A DNA stretch of 53,494 nt from CAZHTS01 sp964535315 (lineage in GTDB: Bacteria; Chloroflexota; Anaerolineae; Anaerolineales; Anaerolineaceae). This document shows, in pieces, positions 17,190 to 25,782 of the stretch. The number at the start of each line of letters is the position of its first letter. The first letter of the stretch is position 1. Made by a program: the position numbers and the translations under genes. The stretch spans positions 1-53,494 of the forward strand of contig CAZHTS010000030.1 of assembly GCA_964535315.1 (NCBI GenBank). Direction: 5' to 3'. The notes under the pieces are model-generated. The model worked only from the letters and a program-made list of their open reading frames with translations, was not told where the DNA came from and did not search any database.

Positions 17190-17816
17190 ATGACTCTGCC
17201 CCGGCTTTCTTTCGATCTGCTGCGCCCCAAACCCCTGCTGCTCGTCATCTCCGGCCCCTCCGGCGTAGGCAAAGACGCCGTGTTAAACGGCCTGAAAAAG
17301 CGCGATCTCGGCCTGCACTTCGTCGTTACGGCCACCAGCCGCCCGCCGCGCCCCAACGAGTGTGAGGGGGTCGATTACTTTTTCGTCAGCAAAGAAACCT
17401 TTGAGACCATGATCGCCGCCGATGCACTGATCGAATACGCCCTGGTCTACAACCAATACAAAGGCATCCCGCGCGCCCAGATCGATACGGCCCTGCAAAG
17501 CGGGCAGGACGTGGTCGTCCGTGTGGATGTACAGGGCGTTGAACGTATTCGCTCCCTCTTCCCCGACGCCGTCACCATTTTTTTGGTGCCAACCGACGCA
17601 GAAGAATGGTTCCAGCGCCTGCAAAACCGCGGCACCGAAACGCCCGAAAGCCTGCAATTGCGCCTGGAGACCGCCCGCCAGGAGCTCGGCCATCTGCCAA
17701 ACTTCAAGTACCTGGTATGTAACGCCGAAAACCGCCTGGAACAGGCCGTTGATACCATTGTCGCCATCCTCCAGGCCGAACACCATCGTATCGAAGCCGA
17801 TCGCCTGCAACTATGA
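17190..17816 (+). CDS. gmk: Guanylate kinase
   Basis: Phosphorylates GMP to GDP with ATP; cytoplasmic, 208 residues, the normal length. The P-loop GPSGVGK is at residues 22-28, and the GMP-binding segment TSRPPRPNECEGVDYFFVS follows. Also visible are EYALVYNQYKGIP, VVRVDVQGVERIR and IFLVPTDAEEWFQRL with the lid NRGTETPESLQLRL. AGGA precedes the ATG. A TATAAT at 17140-17145 is a likely -10. The stop overlaps the start of the rhomboid gene (ATGA), so the two are translationally coupled. Confidence 0.95.
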   Translation: MTLPRLSFDLLRPKPLLLVISGPSGVGKDAVLNGLKKRDLGLHFVVTATSRPPRPNECEGVDYFFVSKETFETMIAADALIEYALVYNQYKGIPRAQIDTALQSGQDVVVRVDVQGVERIRSLFPDAVTIFLVPTDAEEWFQRLQNRGTETPESLQLRLETARQELGHLPNFKYLVCNAENRLEQAVDTIVAILQAEHHRIEADRLQL

Positions 17817-18586
17817 GCGCCGCGCCATTCCACGATCCTTACCCGAACGAACCGCCTGCCGCACCCGCCGAAAATGAAGTGGAAGTCAAATGGCGCCTCC
17901 CGGCGCGCATCCCCTGGGTCACTTACCTGATCATCGCCCTGTGCGTTATCCTGTTCTTGCTGCAAATGTTGAGCGAGAAGGTTTTCGGCTACGACATCCC
18001 CTTTATCTATCTGGGCAAAATCAATCCCTTCATTCAAGATGGCGAGTTCTGGCGGCTGCTGACCCCTGCGCTGCTGCACGGTTCGGTCGAACACATCCTG
18101 TTTAACCTGTACGCCCTGTGGGTCGTCGGCCGCGACCTGGAACGGCAATACGGTCACGCTCGCTTCACCCTGCTCTTTCTGACCGGCGCCTACGCCGGCA
18201 ACGCCCTGTCGTTTTTGTGCACCCCCAACCCGGCCCTGGGCGCTTCGACCGCCATCTTCGGCCTGGTGGCGGCGCAGGCCATCTTCGTCTACCACAACCG
18301 CCCCCTCTTCCGCAACGCCTGGGCCGCCCTGTTCCAGGTCGTCCTGATCATCGTTATCAACCTGGGGCTGGGCCTCAGCGGAACCAACATCGATAACTGG
18401 GGCCACCTCGGCGGGCTGATCGGCGGGTTGGCCTTTGCCTGGTTTGCCGGGCCGCGCTGGCGCCCCGCCGGCACCTATCCCAATCTGTACCTGGTCGACC
18501 AGCGCAGCCTCCGCCAGTCCTGGCCTGTTCTGGCCGGTGTGCTCGCCGTTTTCGGCGTTCTGGTCGCCATCGGCATGCTGATCTAG
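17813..18586 (+). CDS. Rhomboid-family intramembrane serine protease
   Basis: Membrane protease that cleaves substrates within the bilayer, 257 residues with six or so hydrophobic helices. The catalytic serine is Ser145 in GASTAIFG (usual GxSG/GxSx) and the catalytic histidine His198 in NWGHLGGLIGG. The HGSVEHILFNLYALWVVGRDL segment carries the conserved HxxxN motif. The N-terminal 35 residues are cytoplasmic and Pro-rich. It starts inside the guanylate kinase stop codon. The coupling with gmk is unlikely to mean a shared pathway. Confidence 0.93.
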   Translation: MSAAPFHDPYPNEPPAAPAENEVEVKWRLPARIPWVTYLIIALCVILFLLQMLSEKVFGYDIPFIYLGKINPFIQDGEFWRLLTPALLHGSVEHILFNLYALWVVGRDLERQYGHARFTLLFLTGAYAGNALSFLCTPNPALGASTAIFGLVAAQAIFVYHNRPLFRNAWAALFQVVLIIVINLGLGLSGTNIDNWGHLGGLIGGLAFAWFAGPRWRPAGTYPNLYLVDQRSLRQSWPVLAGVLAVFGVLVAIGMLI

Positions 18587-18610
18587 CATCCTCCCCGCTA
18601 AGGAGTGGAC

Positions 18611-19576
18611 ATGTCTTCGCGCAACCTGCACATCCTCGTCCTGCTGATGTTAGGGGTCGGCGCCTGTACGCCCACCCCCACCGCGCCGCCAACCGCCGTC
18701 CCGCCGCCGGTCAAAACCGTCACCGCCGCGCCGGCCATGCTGCCCACCGTCACCGCTGCCCCCGGCCACACCCCCGTGCCCACTGCCACCGCCGTGCCCA
18801 CCCCATTGCCGGGCGTGGCCGTTGTAGCGCTGGATCAAATGCAGGCACAGAATCCCTGGCTGCCGCTGGACATGACCGCCCGGCCGACAGTATATTATTA
18901 CGGTTTCAACCTCCGGGCGGCGCCCTTCGATCAATTGTTGGTACGCAAAGCCTTCGCCGCCGCCACCGACCGCAAGGCCCTCGCCGAGTTGGCCAGCCGC
19001 GCCGGCGCCAGGGCCGTACAACCCGCCATGACCTTTACACCAGCCGAAACGCTCGGGCGTGATCTGTACGGGCAGGTCGGCATTGCCTTCGACCCCACCC
19101 AGGCGCGCCAGTGGTTGAGCGCAGCCGGCTACCCCAACGGGCAGGATTTCCCCCAGGTAACCCTGATCACCGCCAAGGCCGGTGGGGTGACCTCGGTTGC
19201 CAACGTCGAGTTGGGCCGCGCCCTGGTGGACATGTGGCAGCAAAATCTGGAGATCACCGTGCGCCTGCAAATTGTAGACGGCGACTTCGACGCATTCCGC
19301 CGTACCCTGGCGCAGGGCGGTGCGTATGTCTACCGCCTGGGTAACGCCGCCGACAGCAACGACCCGCACGCCTTCCTGGCGCAGGTCTTCACCCGTTCTT
19401 CTGAGTGGAATTTTGGCGGATTTGAGAACGCCGCCTTCGACGATCTGGTGCAACGCGCCGCCGGGCTGCACGACCCACTGGCGCGCCAGGCGCTCTACAT
19501 TCAGGCCGAACGCCTGCTCACCCAGCAGGAGGTGGCCGTTTTACCCGTCTTCCATTACCGCGTCAAGGGCAAATAA
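18611..19576 (+). CDS. Half-length family 5 solute-binding-like lipoprotein
   Basis: Lipoprotein of 321 residues from ATG 18611 (AAGGAG just upstream; an earlier GTG is less likely). Lipobox VGAC, then a Pro/Thr/Ala linker of about 60 residues. The folded part begins at YYYGFNLRAAPFDQLLVRKAFAAATDR, which aligns with the second lobe of the binding proteins at 4.9-11 kb, and runs through GYPNGQDFPQVTL, ADSNDPHAFLAQVF, NFGGFENAAFDDLVQRAAG and AERLLTQQEVAVLPVF to its end. Absent are the LAExWE/LRxGVKF signature, the GTGPYxLKEW region and the NYWG motif, so the first lobe is missing. Because the frame and signal peptide are intact, this is a real short gene and not an obvious pseudogene. Ligand binding is doubtful. 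Confidence 0.82.
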   Translation: MSSRNLHILVLLMLGVGACTPTPTAPPTAVPPPVKTVTAAPAMLPTVTAAPGHTPVPTATAVPTPLPGVAVVALDQMQAQNPWLPLDMTARPTVYYYGFNLRAAPFDQLLVRKAFAAATDRKALAELASRAGARAVQPAMTFTPAETLGRDLYGQVGIAFDPTQARQWLSAAGYPNGQDFPQVTLITAKAGGVTSVANVELGRALVDMWQQNLEITVRLQIVDGDFDAFRRTLAQGGAYVYRLGNAADSNDPHAFLAQVFTRSSEWNFGGFENAAFDDLVQRAAGLHDPLARQALYIQAERLLTQQEVAVLPVFHYRVKGK

Positions 19577-19590
19577 ACGTCGCCCCCGCC

Positions 19591-19625
19591 GGGTCATATT
19601 GGCAACAGGCCGGCGAATATGACCC
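19591..19625 (+). terminator. Hairpin after the half-length binding-protein gene
   Basis: GGGTCATATT (19591-19600) and AATATGACCC (19616-19625) form a perfect 10-bp stem with a GC-rich loop, 15 bases after the stop codon. There is no T tract, so it may be a terminator or an mRNA end stabiliser. Confidence 0.55.
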
Positions 19626-19632
19626 ACGTCAC

Positions 19633-19660
19633 TTGTCATTGCGTCTCCGGCAGTTATACT
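19633..19660 (+). promoter_or_regulatory. Promoter of the fatty acid desaturase gene
   Basis: TTGTCA (19633-19638), 16-base spacer, TATACT (19655-19660), 40 bases before the ATG at 19700, which has GGGAGGAATAGACC as its ribosome binding site. Confidence 0.65.
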
Positions 19661-19699
19661 GATAGGGTACAGACCAGTAATCACCGGGAGGAATAGACC

Positions 19700-20719
19700 A
19701 TGAGCGCTGTCCTGGCGACCCAGAGCGAGTTACCGCGCATCAACGACATTCAGAAACTGTTGTCACCCTACCAACGCGCCGACGACACCCGTTCGCGCCG
19801 CCAGCTGGCCGTCACCCTGGCGCTGTACCTGGCCGGCTGGGCGCTGATGTACCTGAGCCTGTCGGTTTCATACGCCCTCACCCTGCTGCTGGCCCTGCCC
19901 ACCGCCGGGCTGATGGTACGCCTGTTCATCTTCTTTCACGATTGTGGGCACAATTCTTTCTTCCGCTCGACCCGCGCCAATCGCCTGGTCGGTTTCTGGC
20001 TGGGCATCCTGGTCTTCACCCCCAGTGAGCAATGGTGGCACGCGCACGCCATCCACCACGCCACCAGCGGCAACCTGGATAAACGCGGGGTGGGCGACGT
20101 GACCACGTTAACCGTGGCTGAGTACCGGGCACTGCCCACCTGGCGCAAGATCGGTTACCGTTTGTACCGCCACCCGCTGGTCATGTTCGGCCTGGGCCCG
20201 CTCTATATGTTCCTCATCAGCCATCGCCTGCCTCAGCCGCACTTCGGTCGCAAGGAAACGCTCAACGTGGTGTGGACTAACCTGGCCCTGCTCATTCTGA
20301 TTACGCTGCTCAGCCTGCTGATGGGGCTGCGCGCCTATCTGCTCATTCAATTGCCCGTGTTATGGCTGGCGGGCTTCGCCGGCATCTGGCTGTTCTACAT
20401 CCAGCACCAGTTCGATGGAACGTATTGGGCACGCTCGACGCAGTGGAACTACCTGGCCTCGGCTCTGCGCGGCGCCTCATATTACGAACTACCCAAAGCG
20501 CTGGAATGGTTCAGCGGCGCCATCGGCTACCATCAAATCCACCATCTCAACCCGCGCATCCCCAATTATTACCTGCACCTGTGCTACCAGCACAGCCCGC
20601 TGATCCAACAGTACAGCCAAAAAATCCGTCTTGGCGATGGAATCAAAACTCTCTGGCTGGCGCTATGGGACGAAGAACAGCAGCGCCTGGTGCGTTTCCG
20701 CGACCTCAAGCCATCCTGA
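19700..20719 (+). CDS. Membrane fatty acid desaturase
   Basis: Di-iron, membrane-bound desaturase of the FA_desaturase family, 339 residues. All three histidine boxes are present: HDCGH at 80-84, H116-x2-HH (HAIHH) at 116-120, and HQIHH at 278-282. Paired hydrophobic helices lie near residues 36-78 and 192-232. It would insert a cis double bond into a membrane acyl chain, using O2 and an electron donor; the donor is not encoded nearby. Because the reaction needs oxygen, the host is not strictly cut off from oxygen, or the gene serves in microaerobic conditions (inference). The 3' end overlaps the convergent methyltransferase gene by 14 bases. Confidence 0.9.
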   Translation: MSAVLATQSELPRINDIQKLLSPYQRADDTRSRRQLAVTLALYLAGWALMYLSLSVSYALTLLLALPTAGLMVRLFIFFHDCGHNSFFRSTRANRLVGFWLGILVFTPSEQWWHAHAIHHATSGNLDKRGVGDVTTLTVAEYRALPTWRKIGYRLYRHPLVMFGLGPLYMFLISHRLPQPHFGRKETLNVVWTNLALLILITLLSLLMGLRAYLLIQLPVLWLAGFAGIWLFYIQHQFDGTYWARSTQWNYLASALRGASYYELPKALEWFSGAIGYHQIHHLNPRIPNYYLHLCYQHSPLIQQYSQKIRLGDGIKTLWLALWDEEQQRLVRFRDLKPS

Positions 20720-21560
20720 TGCACGATTTCGCTGGCCAGTAAACCAGCGCCGACCGCGCCCCTCCCGGCCAGAGATACTGGCCGTCTGGCTGTCTTTCGA
20801 GTCTCCTGACCAGCAGATCGCGCAAATAGGCGTCATGCGCAGAGTTATCCCGCAACCCCAGGCGCTTCTTGAGCTCGAGCAGCGCCTCATCGACACTGGC
20901 GCTGGTTTGGAAAAACCACTTCTCCGCATCTTCCAGTTGCACGTTGGCATAAATCCCCATCTGAAGCAAGATGTTATACGCCACCGTAAAATTGGGCGAG
21001 TCGTGCGGCTGGTTCCACACGTGCTGGAATGCCTCGGTGATCAATCCGTCCGCGGAGGGCGCCCGGATGAGCAGGAAACACATCTTTCTGGAGCGCGCCA
21101 TCATCCGGCGCACGAACGCCGGAAAGTCGGCCACGCCATACATGGCATGCGAACAAAAAGCATAATCGTGTACTTCAGGATCGGCCTCGGGCCATTTTTC
21201 CGCCAGCACGGCGATGTCGGCCGCCTGATTCTGGGCGATATTCTCCTGTAAAATCTCACGCATCGCCTGTGAAGGCTCGATGGCGGTCACACGATGCCCG
21301 TGTTGTGCAAACAACAACGCCCACGAGCCGGTGCCCGCCCCAATATCCAGGATGGTGGCATGGGGCTCGAGGATGGTCAGAATAGTGCGGCGGGTCGAGT
21401 CGGGCTTTTCCCAACGTTTTTTCACGCGCTCGTTGAACTGGCGCGCTTTGGTTTGCCAGAAATCGTGATCGCCGGGCATTTCCATGCCCATATTGCGGCT
21501 GAGGGCCTTGAGTTCTACCAGTTCTTTCCAGAGCGCCGCCCAATCGGTTATCTGCTGCAT
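20706..21560 (-). CDS. Class I SAM-dependent methyltransferase
   Basis: Predicted methyltransferase of 284 residues from ATG 21560, with GGAGAAAGT directly upstream; a longer in-frame start at 21608 has no ribosome binding site. The SAM-binding motif I is ATILDIGAGTGSWALLFAQH, motif II begins VTAIEPSQAMREILQENI, and later EVHDYAFCSHAMYGV corresponds to motif IV/V. The N-terminal 50 residues contain DHDFWQTKARQFNERVKKRW, a segment common in small-molecule methyltransferases. The substrate cannot be told. The last 14 bases overlap the end of the convergent desaturase gene. Confidence 0.85.
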   Translation of the reverse strand: MQQITDWAALWKELVELKALSRNMGMEMPGDHDFWQTKARQFNERVKKRWEKPDSTRRTILTILEPHATILDIGAGTGSWALLFAQHGHRVTAIEPSQAMREILQENIAQNQAADIAVLAEKWPEADPEVHDYAFCSHAMYGVADFPAFVRRMMARSRKMCFLLIRAPSADGLITEAFQHVWNQPHDSPNFTVAYNILLQMGIYANVQLEDAEKWFFQTSASVDEALLELKKRLGLRDNSAHDAYLRDLLVRRLERQPDGQYLWPGGARSALVYWPAKSCIRMA

Positions 21561-21752
21561 ACTTTCTCCGCTGCCAAAAGAAAATAAGGATCCAGGCCGA
21601 ATACTCATTTATTGAGTATACAACAGGCAAGTATAAAATCTACTGCCGAGATCTCCCAGTGACATTCATCCGCACAGATGTAACCTTTTGCCTGCGGGCG
21701 GTCAATCCATGCCTCGTCCGGCTATCCGCCGCCAGGATATGACATTTGTTAC

Positions 21753-21781
21753 TTGTGAAATACTTCGCAATAGCATATTAT
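21753..21781 (+). promoter_or_regulatory. Probable promoter of the PocR-type regulator
   Basis: TTGTGA (21753-21758), 17-base spacer, TATTAT (21776-21781), 36 bases before the ATG at 21817. The surrounding 250-base intergenic stretch is locally AT-rich and holds no other feature that I can see. Confidence 0.5.
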
Positions 21782-21816
21782 AACAACGTATAAAAACCTA
21801 TTACATCCTCTTTGCT

Positions 21817-22554
21817 ATGGACGATCTTCTTACCACACGACAGGTTCAAGAACTGCTCAAGGTAGACCGCATTACGGTTTACCGCATGCTCAACGACGGG
21901 CGTCTGAAAGGCGTCAAGATCGGGCAGCAATGGCGCTTCCCCGCCAGAGAGGTTGAACGGCTGCTTTCTGGATGTGTGAACGAGCCGCCAGAAACCAGCC
22001 TGTCCGGCAGCGCCATGCCCCGCCATTGCCTGCAAATCATTCAGGACGTGTTTGCCGAAATGGGCCAGATGGGCGCCCTGATCGTCGATCTGAACGGTGC
22101 GCCCCTGACCGAGATGAGCGCCCCCTGCGCCCTGTGCACCGCATTGCAACACAGCCCCGGCGGGCAGGCTGCCTGCCGCACCAGCTGGCAGCATCTGGCG
22201 CAAAGCGCCAGCGCCGGCCGTGGCTGGAGCGCCTGTCACGCCGGGCTGCACTACAGTTGGATCGTTCTACATGAAGACAACCAGCCGGTGGCGCTGCTCC
22301 TCGCCGGGCAGGTGGATCTACGCCCGGAGGATGCCAGCGAGCGCCCCGCCGCCCTGGCGCAGCGCTACAACCTGAACCCCGCTCAGATGGAACAGGCCAA
22401 CGCCCTGGTGCGCCTGCTTGCCTCCGAACAACGCCAGCAAACCGAACGCTGGCTGGAGAGGGTGGCTGCCGCCCTGGAAAGCATCCTCAAAGAACGCAGC
22501 AGCCTGATGAAACGTCTGCAACGCATCGCTGAAATCAGCGATTTAAACGTCTGA
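21817..22554 (+). CDS. HTH_17/excisionase-type plus PocR-domain regulator
   Basis: Regulator of 245 residues. Residues 1-50 form an excisionase-like winged helix: DLLTTRQVQELLKVDRITVY, RMLNDGRLKGVKIG, WRFPAREVERLL. Residues about 65-175 are a PocR-type sensor: HCLQIIQDVFAEMGQMGALI, then APCALCTALQHSPGGQAACR and SACHAGLHYSWIVL, with cysteines spaced as in PocR domains. The C-terminal 60 residues are helical, possibly coiled coil. PocR domains are thought to bind small metabolites or to be redox/metal responsive. It lies 36 bases upstream of the FAD/Fe-S oxidoreductase gene and is probably its regulator. Confidence 0.83.
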   Translation: MDDLLTTRQVQELLKVDRITVYRMLNDGRLKGVKIGQQWRFPAREVERLLSGCVNEPPETSLSGSAMPRHCLQIIQDVFAEMGQMGALIVDLNGAPLTEMSAPCALCTALQHSPGGQAACRTSWQHLAQSASAGRGWSACHAGLHYSWIVLHEDNQPVALLLAGQVDLRPEDASERPAALAQRYNLNPAQMEQANALVRLLASEQRQQTERWLERVAAALESILKERSSLMKRLQRIAEISDLNV

Positions 22555-22590
22555 AAACCGTTCCCACCATTTTCCCTTCCCGAGGAACCT

Positions 22591-25500
22591 ATGAATAGCG
22601 ATTTACAACAGTCTCTCCAGCAGATTTCCACTCGAACCACGTTCGACCGGGTAGAGCGCAAACTCTACAGCCACGACATCGCAGCCATGCCGGGCCTGGT
22701 GGCGCCGCTCCTGGGCAACCCGCTGGCAGAAGCCGTCGTCCAACCACAAAGCGAACGCGAACTGGTGAAACTGGTGCAGTGGGCCGCCCAAAACCGGGTG
22801 CCGCTCACCCCGCGCGGCAAAGCGACTTCTGGTTATGGCGGTGTGCTGCCGGTCAAGAAAGGTGTGGTGGTTGACTTCTATTTCATGAAGTCCGTCCTGC
22901 ACCTGGATCGGGAAGGATTGCACGTCACCGTCCAGCCGGGCATTACCTGGGAGCAGCTCGACCGCTACCTGAAAGGCCACGGGCTGACCCTGCGCCTCTA
23001 CCCCAGCAGCTACCCCTCCTCCACCGTAGGCGGCTGGCTGGCCCAGGGCGGCGCCGGCTACGGCAGCTACGAATATGGCTACTTCCGCCAGAGCGTTGTC
23101 TGCGCCCGCGTCGTCCTGCCAACCGGCGAGGTGCGCGATTTCAGCGGCAGCGACCTGGATCTGATCGCCGACGTCGAGGGCATCACCGGCATGATCAGCC
23201 GGGTAACGCTGAACGTCATGCCCGACGAAGCGGTGACGGTCATCTCGCTTGGCTGCAAGCAGCCCGACGACTTCCAACATCTGGTGGAAGACATGGTGCA
23301 GGCCGGCCTGCCCATCTGGTCGATGATGTTCATCAACCCTAAAATGGCCGAATTGAAAAACCGGGCGCCGCGCATGGAACACCACGGTGAAGAAGTACAC
23401 GACGAGGTCGTCCTGCCCGCCGCCTATATTCTGACTTTCACCGTACGCAGCCGCGACCTGCAAACGGTCGAAGCCGCCCTGCCGGCCCTGATGGCCGCCC
23501 GCCACGCCGAACGGCTCAGCCAGACCATCGCCGACCACGAATGGGAAAATCGCTTCAAGCTGATGACCGTCAAGCGCCTCGGCCCCTCGCTGGTGCCGGC
23601 CGAAGTGACCATCCCGCTCAAGAACCTGAGCGCCGCCATCACCGAGATCAGCCAGAAAGTCGGCCAGCCGCTGGTCAAAGAAGGCGTCGTCCTGCGCCAG
23701 GGGCGCGATGGCCAGCCTGAGGTCGTCATCCTCGGCTTCATCCCCAGCGATCAGCGCAAACTCAGCTACAATTTCGTCTTTGCCCTCTCGCTAACCATCA
23801 TCAAAATCGCCGAAAAATACGGCGGGCGCGCCTACAGCACCGGGCTGTATTTCTCCAGCAAGGCCAAACAGGTGCTGGGCGCCGAACGCATGCAGCGCCT
23901 GAGCGCCTTCAAGGCCGAGGTCGACCCGCACGGTCTTGCCAACCCCGGCAAAGTATTGGGCGGCGGGCTGCTGTCCACCTTCATGCAGGTGGCGCAGTTC
24001 TTCGAGCCGGTCGCCCGCTTCATCGGCAACGCCGTCAAGGTCGACGTAGGCGAACGCCCCAAAGCGCCCGTACGCAACATTCCCCGCGACGTGGTCTGGT
24101 TCTCGTACGCCTGTTCGCAGTGCGGCTACTGCATCGACGAGTGCGACCAGTATTACGGCCGCGGCTGGGAAAGCCAGAGCCCGCGCGGCAAGTGGTACTG
24201 GCTGCGCGAATACATCGAAGGCCGCGAAAACTGGGATCAAAAGATGGCCGACACCTTCCTGGTCTGCACCACCTGTGAACTGTGCAACCTGCGCTGCTCG
24301 GCCAACCTGCCCATCGAGCAATCCTGGATGAAGCTGCGCGGCCAGTTAATCATGGAAGACAAACGCATGACCTTCCCGCCCTTCGAGATGATGGCCGCCG
24401 CCTTACAGGCCGAGGGCGACATCTGGGCCGGCTACCGTAAGGATCGCGCCGCCTGGTTCCCTGAGGACATGCAGGCCAAACACGGCCCCGGCCACAAGGC
24501 CAGCAATGTCTATTTTGCCGGCTGCACGGCCAGCTACGTGGAAAACGACATCGGCATCGCCAGCGTGCACCTGTTAGACGCCGCCGGGGTGGACTTCACC
24601 AGCCTGGGCAGCGAAGAAAGCTGCTGCGGCACCCCCATGCTGGTCGCCGGCAAATGGGATGTGTTCGCCGAGGTGATGAAGCGCAACATCGCCGCCGTCA
24701 AGGCTTCCGGCGCCGACACGGTCATTTCCTCCTGCCCGGCCTGCGACATGATGTGGCGCCATGTCTACCCGGTATGGGCCAAACGCCTGGGGGTGGAATT
24801 CGGCATCACCGCCCGGCATTACTCCGAGGTGGTGGCCGAAAAGATCCAGAGCGGCGAATTCCAGTTCCCGGCCGGCCAGATGCCGCCGCAGACCGTCACC
24901 TGGCACGACTCGTGCCACATGGGCCGCGTCTCGGGCGTGTACGAACCGCCGCGCCAGTTGATCCAGGCCGTGCCCAACGTCCAATTCGTCGAGATGGCGC
25001 ACAATCGCGAGGAAGCCCACTGCTGCGGTTCGGTGCTGACCCTCATTAAGGAGCCGCCGGTGGCGGCCGAGATCGGCAAGAGCCGCCTGGATCAGGCCGT
25101 TGAAGCCGGGGCGCAAAAGGTGCTGGCGCTTTGCCCGTGCTGCGAATTCCAGTTGCGCGTCAGCGCCGAAAAGAAACAGGTGCCGGTCGAGGTCGTCGAC
25201 CTGGCGGCCTTCGCCGCTCAGGCGCTCGGCCATAAACTGCCCGACCCGCATCCCGAGGTGCGCGCCCAGTGGGCCGTCTTCGAGGCCATGATCGCCCTGA
25301 TGACCCCGCAGGGTTTCGCCGATCTGATGGGCACAATGTGGCCTGAAATGATCGACGCCATGCCGCTGGGCATGGGCGGCATGATGCGCTGGATGGGCAA
25401 ATCGGCTCCCGCCACACTCGACGCCATGAAGCCGCTCTTCCCCACCCTCTTCCCCATATTGCTGCCGGGAATGATGCCCAAGGTCATGCCCACCATGCTG

Positions 25501-25668
25501 GCGCGCGTCGCCCAGCGCGTGCCCATGCCCGATTACATGGCCGAGCAAATGCCCACCCTGATGCCCAAGGTAATGGACAACCTCATGCCGCACATGCTCG
25601 GCGACCTGGTGCCGCTGGTGGTCGATCCAATGGTCGACCACCTCAAGAACGGCCATCATCCTCATTAA
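22591..25668 (+). CDS. FAD-binding / Fe-S (GlcD-GlpC type) fusion oxidoreductase with Met-rich tail
   Basis: Cytoplasmic or membrane-associated oxidoreductase of 1025 residues. Residues about 40-230 are an FAD_binding_4 domain (NRVPLTPRGKATSGYGG, SYPSSTVGGWLAQGGAGYGS), followed by an FAD oxidase C-terminal region to about 450. Two ferredoxin-type clusters follow: C508-x2-C511-x2-C514 with C518, and C559-x2-C562-x2-C565 with C569. The GlpC/HdrB-like part has two CCG motifs (ESCCGTPML, EEAHCCGSVL), SCPACDMM and CPCCEFQL. This layout is that of glycolate/D-lactate dehydrogenase-like enzymes that oxidise a 2-hydroxy acid and pass electrons to quinone or an Fe-S partner. Residues about 895-1025 are unusual: a Met/Pro-rich tail (LPGMMPKVMPTMLARV, MPTLMPKVMDNLMP) ending in HHPH. 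It follows a PocR regulator and ends at a strong terminator. Confidence 0.9.
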   Translation: MNSDLQQSLQQISTRTTFDRVERKLYSHDIAAMPGLVAPLLGNPLAEAVVQPQSERELVKLVQWAAQNRVPLTPRGKATSGYGGVLPVKKGVVVDFYFMKSVLHLDREGLHVTVQPGITWEQLDRYLKGHGLTLRLYPSSYPSSTVGGWLAQGGAGYGSYEYGYFRQSVVCARVVLPTGEVRDFSGSDLDLIADVEGITGMISRVTLNVMPDEAVTVISLGCKQPDDFQHLVEDMVQAGLPIWSMMFINPKMAELKNRAPRMEHHGEEVHDEVVLPAAYILTFTVRSRDLQTVEAALPALMAARHAERLSQTIADHEWENRFKLMTVKRLGPSLVPAEVTIPLKNLSAAITEISQKVGQPLVKEGVVLRQGRDGQPEVVILGFIPSDQRKLSYNFVFALSLTIIKIAEKYGGRAYSTGLYFSSKAKQVLGAERMQRLSAFKAEVDPHGLANPGKVLGGGLLSTFMQVAQFFEPVARFIGNAVKVDVGERPKAPVRNIPRDVVWFSYACSQCGYCIDECDQYYGRGWESQSPRGKWYWLREYIEGRENWDQKMADTFLVCTTCELCNLRCSANLPIEQSWMKLRGQLIMEDKRMTFPPFEMMAAALQAEGDIWAGYRKDRAAWFPEDMQAKHGPGHKASNVYFAGCTASYVENDIGIASVHLLDAAGVDFTSLGSEESCCGTPMLVAGKWDVFAEVMKRNIAAVKASGADTVISSCPACDMMWRHVYPVWAKRLGVEFGITARHYSEVVAEKIQSGEFQFPAGQMPPQTVTWHDSCHMGRVSGVYEPPRQLIQAVPNVQFVEMAHNREEAHCCGSVLTLIKEPPVAAEIGKSRLDQAVEAGAQKVLALCPCCEFQLRVSAEKKQVPVEVVDLAAFAAQALGHKLPDPHPEVRAQWAVFEAMIALMTPQGFADLMGTMWPEMIDAMPLGMGGMMRWMGKSAPATLDAMKPLFPTLFPILLPGMMPKVMPTMLARVAQRVPMPDYMAEQMPTLMPKVMDNLMPHMLGDLVPLVVDPMVDHLKNGHHPH

Positions 25669-25687
25669 CCCCCTGCACTCTCGTTCA

Positions 25688-25715
25688 GAGGCGCCCGTGC
25701 GGCGCCTCTTTTTTT
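25688..25715 (+). terminator. Rho-independent terminator after the FAD/Fe-S gene
   Basis: GAGGCGCC (25688-25695), loop CGTGC, GGCGCCTC (25701-25708), then seven T. A textbook terminator 20 bases after the stop codon. Confidence 0.95.
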
Positions 25716-25782
25716 ATCTTTGCCCGATAACAGCCTGTGTCGCTTTGCGCCTTTACATTAAGCTTTTTGCGGTGCCCACAGT

